Counted from the first letter of the stretch, positions 25,300-34,862 are shown. The stretch: 64,000 bases of DNA from Hymenobacter norwichensis DSM 15439 (GCF_000420705.1 NZ_ATVL01000011.1:248001-312000); one strand, 5' to 3'. The notes: generated from the letters alone by a model not told the origin. A program made the numbers and translations.

Positions 25300-25980
25300 T
25301 CAGCAAATCAGCTTGTAGCCGATGCCGCGGACGTTCAGGATTTGCACTTGTGGGTCGTCGCGTAGGTAGCGGCGCAGGCGGGTCACGAAGACATCGAGGC
25401 TGCGGCCGTTGAAGAAATGGTCTTGGCCCCAGAGGTCGAGTAGCACGGTGGAGCGTTCCAGCACTTGGTTGCGGTGGTCGTGGAGGCGCTTGAGGAGTTC
25501 GGCTTCGCGGTTGGTTAGCTCGATTTCGGTGTCGGAGAGGCGCAGGCGCTGCTGGGTGTAGGCGAAAACGTAGCGCCCGATATGCAATGGTTCGGAAGCC
25601 GAGGTAGCGGTGGGCGCGGCGGGGCGGTTGAGCTGGGCTTGGATGCGAACAATTAGCTCGTCCATGCTGAAGGGCTTCTTAAGGTAGTCGTTGCCGCCTA
25701 GCTCGAAGCCGCGCACCACGTCGGCGGGTTGCGAAAGGGCCGTGAGGAAGATGAGCGGGACAGTGGCGTTTTCCTGCCGGAGCTGCTTGCCTAGTGCAAA
25801 TCCATCGAGTTGCGGCATCATAATATCAGCCACTACGATGTCGGGCGTTTGCTGCCGGAACAAGCGCAAGCCTTGGGCCCCGTCGGCGGCGTGCTGCACC
25901 GTGAAGCCGCGCATTTCCAGGCTGTCTTTGATGATGAGGGCGAGGGCGGCTTCATCTTCCACCAGCAGAACCGTTGCCAT
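25300..25980 (-). CDS. OmpR-type response regulator
   Basis: 226 residues from the ATG at 25980. Receiver domain: LLVEDEAALA, phospho-acceptor Asp52 in IVVADIMMPQLDGF, and the Lys in NDYLKKPFSMDEL. A winged-helix DNA-binding domain follows: LTNREAELLKRLHDHRNQVL, RSLDVFVTRLRRYLRDDPQV and ILNVRGIGYKLI. It lies 10 bases downstream of the sensor kinase gene, forming a two-gene operon. No target gene can be deduced, although the divergent DUF2723 gene is close. Confidence 0.95.
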   Translation of the reverse strand: MATVLLVEDEAALALIIKDSLEMRGFTVQHAADGAQGLRLFRQQTPDIVVADIMMPQLDGFALGKQLRQENATVPLIFLTALSQPADVVRGFELGGNDYLKKPFSMDELIVRIQAQLNRPAAPTATSASEPLHIGRYVFAYTQQRLRLSDTEIELTNREAELLKRLHDHRNQVLERSTVLLDLWGQDHFFNGRSLDVFVTRLRRYLRDDPQVQILNVRGIGYKLIC

Positions 25981-25990
25981 ATTCAGACTC

Positions 25991-27376
25991 TTACAATGCG
26001 GGCAGCCAGAACGAAAACGAGCTGCCGCTGCCCAGCTCACTGCGTAGCTGTAACCGGCCACCATGCCGCTCAATCACCTGCCGCACGTAGTACAACCCCA
26101 GTCCGAACCCTTTGACGGAGTGCAGGTTACCAGTGGGCACCCGAAAGAATCGGTCGAATACGGCGGGCTGGTAGCTGGCTGGAATCCCAATGCCATCGTC
26201 GGCCACGGTGAGGCGCCAGCCGGTGGTTTCGGGCTGGCCCTGGATGGTAATCGTGACCTGCTCGCGAGAGTACTTAATGGCGTTGTCGATGAGGTTGCTG
26301 ATGACGTTGCGCAGGTGCAGCCGGTCGCAGAGGATAGCCGCCGAATCCACGTCCACGGCAAAACGCACGGCTTTGGTAGTGGTGAGTTGGTGTTGCTGCA
26401 CCAGTTCGGCTACCAGCTCGGCGGGGCGCACCGTTTCGGGTTCCAGACGGAGCGGCTGGCGCTCGGCTACCGCCATATGTAGTACGTGGTCAACCAGGCC
26501 CGACAGGCGTTGTAATTCCTGCTGCGAAATGGCGAGGTAGGTCTGGGTTTTTTGTGGATTCTGCAATGCCCCGAAGTGCTGCAACGCTTCCACCGCCGCC
26601 GACACCGTGGCAATGGGCGTTTTCAGCTCGTGGGTCATGTTGTTGATGAAGTCTTCCCGGATTTCCGACAGCTTTTTCTGGCGCAAAATCGTGGACAGCA
26701 TCAAAGCAAAGCACGCCGTGGTGATGCATAGCAACCCCAAGGAGCCTGCCAGCAGCCCACCCATGCGGTGCAGCGCGTAAGGCCACGGCGGCTCAAAACT
26801 GGCCCGGATGGCTACGTTCGGCAACGTCGGCAATACCACGGCGGGCGTCTGCACGGCGTAGCCGGCCGGTGCGGGCTGTTGGCGTCGGGCCGCGGCCGTA
26901 GCTACGGTATCAAACAGGAAAGCGGCTTCGGCGCCGCGCTGCCGCAGTTCGGCTTGGTAGGCAGTGGCCAGGCGTGAGAGGTTGAGCGTGGGCTGGTGGT
27001 CGGCGTTGCGAAGCAGGAACTGTAGAAACGCCTGAGCCACACTGTCATCCTGGTGGTAGGTAGCCAGAGTGGTAGCCCGCTTCCGGCTGCCGGCTTGGAG
27101 CAGCTGCCTCAGTTGGGCGCGGCCAGCCGTGTCGAGGGGCTGCATGGGCAAGGCCACCTGGCCGTAGGGCTGGCCGGGCGTGGTGGGCTGGAGCAGCGCC
27201 CGGACCTCGGCCATTTGCTGTTGCTGCACCACCGACAGCAGCGCCTCGTGTGCCGTGCGCGTGAACTGGGTGGCCGTCAGCTGGTAGGTAGTATAAAGCC
27301 AATAGGCCTGGAACCCGTTGATGCCCAGCATACATAAGCTCATCAGCCAGAAAATAATACGCAGGCGACTTTTCAT
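25991..27376 (-). CDS. Membrane sensor histidine kinase
   Basis: 461 residues from the ATG at 27376. TM1 at about 7-29, a periplasmic sensor region of about 175 residues rich in Gln/Ala/Leu with no recognised fold, and TM2 at about 207-230. The HisKA domain carries NNMTHELKTPIATVSAAV with phospho-His249; the HATPase domain has NLIDNAIKYSREQVTI (N box), VADDGIGIPASYQPAVFDRF and GFGLGLYYVRQVIERHGG. It should phosphorylate the downstream response regulator. It is divergent from the DUF2723 gene. Confidence 0.93.
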   Translation of the reverse strand: MKSRLRIIFWLMSLCMLGINGFQAYWLYTTYQLTATQFTRTAHEALLSVVQQQQMAEVRALLQPTTPGQPYGQVALPMQPLDTAGRAQLRQLLQAGSRKRATTLATYHQDDSVAQAFLQFLLRNADHQPTLNLSRLATAYQAELRQRGAEAAFLFDTVATAAARRQQPAPAGYAVQTPAVVLPTLPNVAIRASFEPPWPYALHRMGGLLAGSLGLLCITTACFALMLSTILRQKKLSEIREDFINNMTHELKTPIATVSAAVEALQHFGALQNPQKTQTYLAISQQELQRLSGLVDHVLHMAVAERQPLRLEPETVRPAELVAELVQQHQLTTTKAVRFAVDVDSAAILCDRLHLRNVISNLIDNAIKYSREQVTITIQGQPETTGWRLTVADDGIGIPASYQPAVFDRFFRVPTGNLHSVKGFGLGLYYVRQVIERHGGRLQLRSELGSGSSFSFWLPAL

Positions 27377-27554
27377 ACGCGGGGGCGCTGCTGATAGGCA
27401 GCCAATCGAAAGTACGGGGCTGCTCCGGCCCGACCAAGCCGTTAACAATCATTAACACAAAATAACAGTCGTTTACACCCCCTTGGCGGTCCTTTGCCAC
27501 CGCAGCAACCTTCCATCCGGCTGCCCACGCTGGGCGTGGTTTTCTGCTGTCTGT

Positions 27555-30554
27555 ATGGGTTCTTATGCGCGTTTGAATAATCTGGTGGGCTGGCTGGTAT
27601 TTGCGGTGGCCACCGGGGTGTACCTGAGTACTCTGGAGCCCACGGCCTCGTTCTGGGACTGTGGCGAGTTCATTGCCTGTTCTTACAAGCTGCTGGTGCC
27701 GCACCCGCCCGGCGCCCCGCTGTTCCTGCTGCTCGGCCGGCTGTTCTCTTTGTTCAGCTTCGGCGACACCAGCAAAGTGGCCGTACTCATCAATACGTTG
27801 TCGGCGCTGAGCAGCGCGTTTGCGGTGCTGTTTCTATTCTGGAGCATTACGCTGCTGGCCAGCAAAATAATTCTGCGCGGACCCAGCCCAACCGGCCACC
27901 CCCGGCCAGTTCCTACCCGCGGCCAGGCACTGCTGATGCAGGCGGCAGGCGTGGTAGGGGCGCTGGCCTTCGCCTTCTCCGATTCGTTCTGGTTCAATGC
28001 TGAGGAAGCCGAGGTGTACGCCATGTCGGCTTTGTGCACGGCGGCGGTGGTGTGGCTGATGCTGAAGTGGGAAAACCGCGCCGACGAACCCGATTCCGAC
28101 AAGTGGCTGGTGCTCATTGCCTACGTTATTGGCTTGAGTATTGGAGTACACCTGCTGAATCTGGTGGCTATTCCGGCGCTGGGCTTGCTGTACTACCACC
28201 GGCGGCAGGCCACGCCCACGCTGTGGGGCAGCGTGCTTACCTTGTTGATTAGCAGCGTAATCGTGGGAGTGGTGTTGGTGGGCGTTATTCCGGGGCTGCC
28301 ATCGTTGGCGGGGAGCTTCGAGGTGTTTTTCGTCAACTCAATTGGGCTGCCGTTCAACTCGGGCGTGGTGGGGTTCGTGCTGCTGCTTGTGGGGTTGCTG
28401 GTGCTGGGGTTCCGGCAGTCGTACCGGCGCAAGTCACGGCTGCTGAACACCGCTTTGTTGAGCTTCACGTTCATTTTGATTGGCTACTCCTGCTACCTGA
28501 TTGTACCGATTCGCAGTTCCTACCAGCCCACCATCAACCAGAACGGGCCGCGCGACGTGCTCAGTTTCGTGAGCTACCTCAAGCGCGAGCAGTACGGCTC
28601 CCGGCCCTTACTCTACGGCCCGCACGTATTCGCCCAACCCATTGCCCAGGAAGATGCCGGTCCGCGCTACGTGCGTGAGGGCCAGCAGTACGTGGTGGCC
28701 GAGCAGCGCCAGGAGCTGATTTACCGCGACGAAGACAAGATGCTGCTGCCCCGCCTATATTCCGATGGCACTTCCAGCGCCGCCCAGCGCGCCGCCGCTT
28801 ACCGCCAATGGGTTAATATTCAGGAAGGCGTGAAGCCGACGATGGGTGAAAACCTCGCGTTCCTGTTCCGCTACCAGATGGGCCATATGTTCTGGCGTTA
28901 CTTCCTGTGGAACTACGTGGGCCGCGAAAGTGACGTGCAACACGCCGGCGTGCTGTGGCCCACCACCAGACACGAAGCCCTGCCCGAACGAGTAGCCGAC
29001 AGCAAAGCCCGCAACAATTTTCTGGCTTTACCGCTGCTGCTTGGGGTGCTGGGTCTAGTCTACCAAGTGCGCCGTGACTCCCGCAACGCGCTAGTAGTTG
29101 GGCTGTTGTTCCTGTTCACCGGCCTGGCCATCATCGTGTACCTCAACCAGCCGCCGCAGGAGCCGCGGGAGCGGGACTACACCTTCACGGGCGCCACCTA
29201 CGCCTTTGCCATCTGGATAGGGCTGGGCGTGCTGGCGCTGGCCGAGGTCCTAAAGCGGCTGCTGAAAGCCGATACCGCCCGTGCCGTCGTAGCCTTGCTG
29301 CTGGGGTTGGTAGTACCGGGCATCATGCTGGCCGAAGGCTGGGATGACCACGACCGGTCCGACCGATTTTCGTCCGTTGATGCGGCCAAGAACCTGCTGA
29401 ATTCCTGCGCCCCCAACGCCATCCTGTTCACCAACGGCGACAACGACACCTTCCCGCTTTGGTATGCCCAGGAAGTGGAAGGCATCCGCACCGATGTACG
29501 GGTGGCCGTGCTCAGCTACCTGAACACCGATTGGTACATCCAGCAGATGATGAACCGCTCGTATAAGTCGCAGCCGCTGCCCATTTCGCTGCCCGCCGAC
29601 CGGTACCGGCAAGGCACCAACGACTATCTGCCCTACGCCGAAAATCCCAACGTGAGCAGCGTCAACCTCCACGATTTCATTGGGTTAGTGAAGACCAACA
29701 GCGACTTGCTCAAGGTCAGCTACGGCGACGGTGGCCCCACGCTGCTCTCGTTTCCGTCGCCCAAGTTTTACCTGCCCGTCGATACGGCGGCCGTCAAGCA
29801 GCTCGGCATCATTCCGCTCAGCCGCCGCGGGCAGCTAGTATCCCAGATGGAGTTCAACATCGGCAAGGGCGCCATGGAGAAGCGCAACCTGTTCGTGCTC
29901 GATATTCTGGCCACCAACCAGTGGAAGCGCCCCGTGTACTTCGCCACCAGCGTAGCCCGCACTGAAGACCACCTGGGGCTTGATGCCTACTTCCAGCTGG
30001 AAGGCCTGGCCTGGCGGGTGCTGCCGCTGAAAAACCCCAACGACGACCCGCGCGAAGAAGCCGGCTACGTGGAAAAGGACCTGCTCTACCAACGCCTAAT
30101 GCAGCAGTTCGCCTACCGGGGCCTCGACAACCCAGCCGTTTTTCACGATGAAAACAGCCAGATGTTCCCAGTGAACTACCGCGCAAAGTTCGCCCGCTTA
30201 GCCAACGTCTACCTAGCCGCCGGCGACACCGCCACTGCCAAGAAGCTGGCCGACAAGTGCCTGACCGTCATGCCCGACAATGCCATTCCCTACGATTATA
30301 ACACTGCGCAACTGTTGCCGGCCCTGGCAGCGGGAGGGGAGCAAGCCCGCGCCAACCAGCTATTCGACTTGCTATTCAGCCGCGCCCAGCGTGCCCTTGC
30401 CTACTATAGCAACCCCGCCCACGCCCTCTTCGACCGGGAGCTGAGCCAGCAGCTTGCCACCACCCAGCAACTCTACCTGGCCGCCCAGCAAATCGGCGAC
30501 GAACAGCGCGCCAACCAGGCGTTCCAGCTCCTGCGGCCCTACTTGCAGCAGTAA
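27555..30554 (+). CDS. DUF2723 / TMEM260-like membrane glycosyltransferase
   Basis: 999 residues from the ATG at 27555. The N-terminus LNNLVGWLVFAVATGVYLST, then TASFWDCGEFIACSYKLLVP and HPPGAPLFLLLGRLF, is the DUF2723 signature, with later FSDSFWFNAEEAEVYAMS. About ten TM segments occupy residues 1-580, and a soluble C-terminal part follows, with TPR-like helical repeats at the end. The family includes human TMEM260, a protein O-mannosyltransferase; the bacterial members are GT-C-fold proteins of largely unknown acceptor. The sequence GDNDTFPLWYAQEVEGI is also conserved in the family. Confidence 0.85.
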   Translation: MGSYARLNNLVGWLVFAVATGVYLSTLEPTASFWDCGEFIACSYKLLVPHPPGAPLFLLLGRLFSLFSFGDTSKVAVLINTLSALSSAFAVLFLFWSITLLASKIILRGPSPTGHPRPVPTRGQALLMQAAGVVGALAFAFSDSFWFNAEEAEVYAMSALCTAAVVWLMLKWENRADEPDSDKWLVLIAYVIGLSIGVHLLNLVAIPALGLLYYHRRQATPTLWGSVLTLLISSVIVGVVLVGVIPGLPSLAGSFEVFFVNSIGLPFNSGVVGFVLLLVGLLVLGFRQSYRRKSRLLNTALLSFTFILIGYSCYLIVPIRSSYQPTINQNGPRDVLSFVSYLKREQYGSRPLLYGPHVFAQPIAQEDAGPRYVREGQQYVVAEQRQELIYRDEDKMLLPRLYSDGTSSAAQRAAAYRQWVNIQEGVKPTMGENLAFLFRYQMGHMFWRYFLWNYVGRESDVQHAGVLWPTTRHEALPERVADSKARNNFLALPLLLGVLGLVYQVRRDSRNALVVGLLFLFTGLAIIVYLNQPPQEPRERDYTFTGATYAFAIWIGLGVLALAEVLKRLLKADTARAVVALLLGLVVPGIMLAEGWDDHDRSDRFSSVDAAKNLLNSCAPNAILFTNGDNDTFPLWYAQEVEGIRTDVRVAVLSYLNTDWYIQQMMNRSYKSQPLPISLPADRYRQGTNDYLPYAENPNVSSVNLHDFIGLVKTNSDLLKVSYGDGGPTLLSFPSPKFYLPVDTAAVKQLGIIPLSRRGQLVSQMEFNIGKGAMEKRNLFVLDILATNQWKRPVYFATSVARTEDHLGLDAYFQLEGLAWRVLPLKNPNDDPREEAGYVEKDLLYQRLMQQFAYRGLDNPAVFHDENSQMFPVNYRAKFARLANVYLAAGDTATAKKLADKCLTVMPDNAIPYDYNTAQLLPALAAGGEQARANQLFDLLFSRAQRALAYYSNPAHALFDRELSQQLATTQQLYLAAQQIGDEQRANQAFQLLRPYLQQ

Positions 30555-30632
30555 AAGGCAGCCGTAGCAATTGGCTTTAGTGTGTGTGGACAGTAACCAT
30601 GTATATTATAATAAGCCTACGATTAAAAGCCC

Positions 30633-30661
30633 GTCATGCTTCGGCTCCGCCTCTGCATGAC
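30633..30661. repeat. Palindromic repeat copy E, internally deleted
   Basis: Only the outer ends remain: GTCATGCTTCGGCTCCGCCT followed by CTGCATGAC. Compared with copy D it is explained by a deletion between two ATGC direct repeats, one in the left arm and one in the right arm before TTCGGC. Confidence 0.75.
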
Positions 30662-30853
30662 GGCCTATCTGCGTTGCCAATCTCTTCTAGGAAGGCACAA
30701 CTAATCGCGGCTCCTCTACTTGGCAACCCTGTAAGGTCGCCGAGTGGGGGCATCGTTGTATCAGTACGTACATGAATTTCAAAAAAATACTGCTCAGCTT
30801 CATAACTAAATGCCCTGCCAAATAGTAATGATGAACACTGTCGAGGTAAGGCG

Positions 30854-31495
30854 TTGCAAACGTCCGCAGCCTCTACCTCTCATCTACTAGCAATCAGAAG
30901 CTTGAGCAACTATCCTGAAGGAACCGTCCGGGCCCTGTTGGTTACGGATATGGTAACGCCTGCCACCCGCGCCGCGTTGCAAGGCCGCCTCAACACGTCG
31001 GTGCACGAGCCCCAGTTTTTCGAGCCGCAAACCTACGCCCTGCTGCAAGCCGTGGCCGCCCGCCTCATCCCGCAGCCCGACCGCGCCGAACCCATCGACA
31101 TCGTAGCCGGAGTAGACCAGCGCCTTCTTGAAGGCAAGGCCGACGGCTGGCGCTACGACGCCATGCCCCCCGACCGGGAAGCCTACCGGTTGGGCCTGGG
31201 CGGTATCACCCAAGCCGCCGAAGCCTTATTTCAACAGCCGTTCCTCAGCTTGCCCGAAGCTCAGCAGGATGCCGTGCTCGAAGCCGTAGCCGCTGGCACT
31301 GCACCCGGCGAGAACTGGCAGCAATTGCCCATTGCCCGGTTTTTCGAGGAAATGCTGGCCGAACTAACCGAGAACTACTACGCCCACCCGCTGGCCCAAG
31401 AGGAAATCGGGTACGTGGGCATGGCCGACGTGCCGGGCTGGCAGCACATCCAGCCCGGCCAGCTAGAGCTCCGCGAACCAGAAGAGGTGAAATAG
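30854..31495 (+). CDS. Gluconate 2-dehydrogenase subunit 3-like protein
   Basis: 213 residues. Start TTG at 30854, preceded by GAGGTAAGG (30843-30851); no ATG is in frame upstream before a stop. The text LLAIRSLSNYPEGTVRALLV is close to the start and FFEPQTYALLQAVAARLIPQ, VAGVDQRL and PFLSLPEAQQDAVLEAV define the subunit-3 family, which pairs with GMC-type flavoprotein subunits. The Tat signal of many relatives is absent. The GMC gene follows after 126 bases, suggesting the two form one complex. Confidence 0.85.
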   Translation: MQTSAASTSHLLAIRSLSNYPEGTVRALLVTDMVTPATRAALQGRLNTSVHEPQFFEPQTYALLQAVAARLIPQPDRAEPIDIVAGVDQRLLEGKADGWRYDAMPPDREAYRLGLGGITQAAEALFQQPFLSLPEAQQDAVLEAVAAGTAPGENWQQLPIARFFEEMLAELTENYYAHPLAQEEIGYVGMADVPGWQHIQPGQLELREPEEVK

Positions 31496-31621
31496 TGAAC
31501 TGGTGAGCTAGTGAGTTTGCCGTTTCAGCGGCATGAGTCTGTGCTACTGCGCTGACATCTAGTTCATTCACTCACCAATACAGCAAACTCACCATTTCAC
31601 CATCTCACTATTTCACCGTAC

Positions 31622-33301
31622 ATGCCCGACGAAGAAGTTCTCGAAGAAGGCGTTCTGAACCCCGTGAAACCGGAAATCCAGGACCCGCTGCTACAAGCTA
31701 TACTAGAAGAAAACGGCACCCCTGCCACCGCGCCCACCGGCGAAGAACAGCCCAATCCGCTGCCCAATCCCACGGATATTGTTGACTGTGTGGTGATTGG
31801 CACGGGTGCCGGCGGCGCGCCACTATTGGCCCGGCTGGCTATGGCCGGCCTACGCGTGGTGGCCCTGGAAGCCGGCCCCCGCCACGATGCTCGCACGGAC
31901 TACGCCACCGACGAAAAAGCTCAGGCGTTCCTGTTCTGGAACGACGAGCGGCTGTCGGCGGGCAAGAACCCGGTGGCGTTTGGCCGCAACAACTCCGGTA
32001 CCGGCGTGGGCGGCTCCACGCTGCACTACACTGCCTACACTCCCCGCGCCCACCGTGGCGACCTAATCCTGCACACCGAGTTCGGGCAGGGTGTAGACTG
32101 GCCATTCGGCATTGAGGAGCTGGAGCCGTATTACGAAGAGCTGGAGCACTTTATGGGTATCTCGGGACCCACGCCGTACCCCTGGGACCCCAGCCGCCGC
32201 AAGGGCTACCCGCTGGCCCCGCTACCACTGAACGGCGCGGCGCTGCTGATGCAAAAGGCCTGTGCCCAATTGGGTATCCAGACCTCCCCGGCGGCTAATG
32301 CGGCGTTGTCGGCGCGGTACTACCAGGAAGGTATTGGCTGGCGCGAGGCTTGCACCAACCGCGGCTTCTGCCAGGCCGGTTGCAACATAGGCGCCAAAGC
32401 CAGTATGGATGTCACGTTTCTGCCTTTGGCCGAAGCGCACGGCGCCGAAATTCGGGCTGATGCCTTCGTAACGGAGATTGAGCGGGACGCTCAGGGCAGC
32501 ATAGTAGCCGTAGTGTACGAGCAGTACGGCCAGACCGTGCGGCAGCGGTGCAAGAACCTGTTCCTGTGTGCTGGTGCTGTGGAAACGCCGCGCTTGTTGA
32601 TGCTCAATGAGTTGGCACTAACCAGCGGACAGGTCGGCAAGCACTTCATGGCCCACCCCGGCGTGCAGGTGTGGGGGACCTTCCCTGAGGATATCCGGCC
32701 GTACAAAGGCATTCCGGGTGGCTTGATTTCCGAGGATACCCACCGGCCCAAAGACGCTGATTTTGCGGGTGGCTACTTGCTGCAAAGCATTGGAGTGATG
32801 CCCGTTACGTTTGCTTCCCAAATGGCGCGCGGCCGCAAGTTGTGGGGCCAGGCTCTGCGTGACTACATGGTGAACTACAACCACATTGCCGGCATCAACA
32901 TCCTCGGCGACTGTCTGCCGCACGAGGCGAACTTCCTGGAGCTTTCCGACGAGAAGGACGCCCGCGGTTTGCCCAAGCCTCGCCTGCACTTCACGGCCCA
33001 GGAAAACGAGCAGCGCATGAACCGCCACGCCGAGAAGCTGATGCGCCAGATTTGGGAAGCTGCTGGCGCCACCGACATCTGGGCCTTCGAGCGGTATGCC
33101 CACGTCATTGGTACGGCCCGCATGGGCAAGAGCGGCGACGACGCAGTGGTAAACCCCGACGGCCGCGCCTTCGACGTGCCCAATCTCTACATCTGCGACA
33201 ACTCGGTGTTCCCGAGCGCCCTCAGCGTCAACCCGGCCCTCACCATCATGGCCCTTAGTTTGCGCACCGCCGACAAGTTTCTGGCTGGATTGAAAGCGTA
33301 G
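31622..33301 (+). CDS. GMC family oxidoreductase (partner of subunit 3)
   Basis: 559 residues. The FAD-binding GTGAGGAP sits at about residues 60-67, followed by VVALEAGPRHD. A GMC signature region is GRNNSGTGVGGSTLHYTAYT, a Cys-rich loop ACTNRGFCQAGCNIGAKAS, and the C-terminal catalytic part YAHVIGTARMG and SALSVNPALTIMALSLRTAD, with the expected His and Asn. No signal peptide is seen. With its subunit-3 partner it should oxidise an alcohol or sugar hydroxyl, passing electrons onward; the substrate is not known. The adjacent GH1-like gene suggests a glycoside. Confidence 0.92.
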   Translation: MPDEEVLEEGVLNPVKPEIQDPLLQAILEENGTPATAPTGEEQPNPLPNPTDIVDCVVIGTGAGGAPLLARLAMAGLRVVALEAGPRHDARTDYATDEKAQAFLFWNDERLSAGKNPVAFGRNNSGTGVGGSTLHYTAYTPRAHRGDLILHTEFGQGVDWPFGIEELEPYYEELEHFMGISGPTPYPWDPSRRKGYPLAPLPLNGAALLMQKACAQLGIQTSPAANAALSARYYQEGIGWREACTNRGFCQAGCNIGAKASMDVTFLPLAEAHGAEIRADAFVTEIERDAQGSIVAVVYEQYGQTVRQRCKNLFLCAGAVETPRLLMLNELALTSGQVGKHFMAHPGVQVWGTFPEDIRPYKGIPGGLISEDTHRPKDADFAGGYLLQSIGVMPVTFASQMARGRKLWGQALRDYMVNYNHIAGINILGDCLPHEANFLELSDEKDARGLPKPRLHFTAQENEQRMNRHAEKLMRQIWEAAGATDIWAFERYAHVIGTARMGKSGDDAVVNPDGRAFDVPNLYICDNSVFPSALSVNPALTIMALSLRTADKFLAGLKA

Positions 33302-33309
33302 GCTGAAAC

Positions 33310-33412
33310 AGAACGTCATGCAGAGCGCCGCGAAGCATCTCGCGTGCTGACGATAGAGTAGTAACCCTGCGTCAGCACGCGAGATGCTTCGCTCTGCTCT
33401 GCATGACGTTCT
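33310..33412. repeat. Palindromic repeat copy F
   Basis: Ends AGAACGTCATGCAGAGCGC and (right) TGCTCTGCATGACGTTCT. The inner section GAAGCATCTCGCGTGCTGACG pairs exactly with CGTCAGCACGCGAGATGCTTC. The outer arms share compensating variation (CGCCGC versus TCTGCTC region mismatches). It lies between the GMC and GH1-like genes. Confidence 0.88.
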
Positions 33413-33459
33413 TCTTTACTATGAGGTGCCCTTCTGGTACGTCATTTTAGCTTCAGAAA

Positions 33460-34794
33460 ATGAAATCCTTTCTCACCCATATTAAAGATAAATTCGGCGA
33501 CGGCGGCTATGAAGGCGACCAGTTCGGCGGGGCAGCCGGCCACGATGGGAGTGGCTTGCCAACTGGGGCGGCCGGCAACTTCATGTTTGCCACCGGCATC
33601 GAATGCTCGTACCCTACTATTGCCAACGGTACCATCCGGCGCGACTTACTAGCGGAAACCGACCACTACAACCGCTACAAGGAAGACTTGGGGTTGGTGA
33701 AGGAACTGGGTCTGAAAGTGCTGCGCTACAACCTGCCGTACTACCTTATTCAGAAAGCACCCGGCAAGTACGACTGGGAGTTTGCTGACAAGGCTATGTC
33801 CGAAATGCAGCGCCTCGGCATCATTCCGATTCTGGATTTGATGCACTTCGGGGTGCCCGACTGGATAGGCAACTTTCAGAACTCCGAACTGCCGGTGCAT
33901 TTTGCCGAGTACTGCGGCGCCGTAGCCAAACGCTACCCCTGGGTGCGCTTCTATACACCTGTCAATGAGATATATGTGACGGCGCGGGCTTCGGCTAAAG
34001 ATGGTATTTGGAACGAACAGCTCAAAGATGACCGGGCGTTTATTACGGCTATGAAGCACTGCGCGGCGGCCAGCATCATGGGCACCCAGCAGATTGCCCG
34101 CTACCGTCCCGACTGTGTAATTGTGCAAAGCGAATCGGCGGAGTATATCCATGAGATGCGCGCCGTGCCCAGTCCGGAAATTTGCCTCACCAACAAGCTG
34201 CGTTTTCTGTCTCTGGATTTGCTGTACGCCCATCCGCTCGACTCGGAAGTGCTGCTCTACTGCCTCGACAATGGCCTAACTCGGCAGGAACTCGACTGGT
34301 TTATGGCTGGCGAGCCGCCCGGCTACCAAGTTATGGGCAACGACTACTACGGCCGCAACGAGAAGATAATCAAGCCAGATGGCGAGATGTGCCAGGCCGA
34401 GGACGTGCTGGGCTGGTACACCATGACGCGCCAGTACTACGAGCGGTACCGCAAGCCCGTGATGCACACCGAAACCAACACTTTCGATGCGAAAGAGGCC
34501 CCCAACTGGCTTTGGAAGCAATGGGTGAACGTAACCCGCATCCGGGAAGACGGCATCCCGGTTATCGGCTTCACCTGGTACTCCTTACTCGACCAGCTCG
34601 ACTGGGATATTTCGCTGGCCGAAAAGCGCCTCACCGTCAACGCCTGCGGCCTTTATGACCTAGACCGCAAAATCCGGCCGGTAGGGGAGAGCTACAAGAT
34701 GATGATTCGGGAGTTCGGCCAGATTACGATGGTGCCCTACGCCGAGATGTTTGCTATTACTAGCCAGCCCGCTTTGCTGAAAGTGAAAGTGTAG
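33460..34794 (+). CDS. GH1-like glycoside hydrolase
   Basis: 444 residues without a signal peptide. MFATGIECSYPTIANGTIRR, then LKVLRYNLPYYLIQKAPGKY, IIPILDLMHFGVPDWIG, the acid/base motif RFYTPVNEIYVTA (Glu in PVNE) and the nucleophile candidate VMHTETNTF belong to clan GH-A and resemble GH1. FTWYSLLDQLDWDISLAE is the GH1-type C-terminal loop. GH1 enzymes hydrolyse beta-glycosides; the exact bond is unknown. It follows the GMC/subunit-3 pair on the same strand. A paralogue with the same start region is at 49836-51038. Confidence 0.82.
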   Translation: MKSFLTHIKDKFGDGGYEGDQFGGAAGHDGSGLPTGAAGNFMFATGIECSYPTIANGTIRRDLLAETDHYNRYKEDLGLVKELGLKVLRYNLPYYLIQKAPGKYDWEFADKAMSEMQRLGIIPILDLMHFGVPDWIGNFQNSELPVHFAEYCGAVAKRYPWVRFYTPVNEIYVTARASAKDGIWNEQLKDDRAFITAMKHCAAASIMGTQQIARYRPDCVIVQSESAEYIHEMRAVPSPEICLTNKLRFLSLDLLYAHPLDSEVLLYCLDNGLTRQELDWFMAGEPPGYQVMGNDYYGRNEKIIKPDGEMCQAEDVLGWYTMTRQYYERYRKPVMHTETNTFDAKEAPNWLWKQWVNVTRIREDGIPVIGFTWYSLLDQLDWDISLAEKRLTVNACGLYDLDRKIRPVGESYKMMIREFGQITMVPYAEMFAITSQPALLKVKV

Positions 34795-34824
34795 CTACCC
34801 GAAGACTAGGTAGTGCAAAAACTG

Positions 34825-34862
34825 AAAAAGGCCGCCCTGGGTTTCCAGGGCGGCCTTTTTTT
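34825..34862. terminator. Bidirectional terminator after the GH1-like gene
   Basis: AAAAAGGCCGCCCTGG at 34825-34840 pairs perfectly with 34845-34860 around a GTTT loop; A- and T-runs flank it. It separates GH1-like (+) from katA (-). Confidence 0.93.

Noticed and set aside
21513..33412. The repeated palindromes as a possible CRISPR array
   Set aside because: Copies are dispersed over tens of kilobases with genes between them, arms are about 40 bp and there are no spacers or cas genes.
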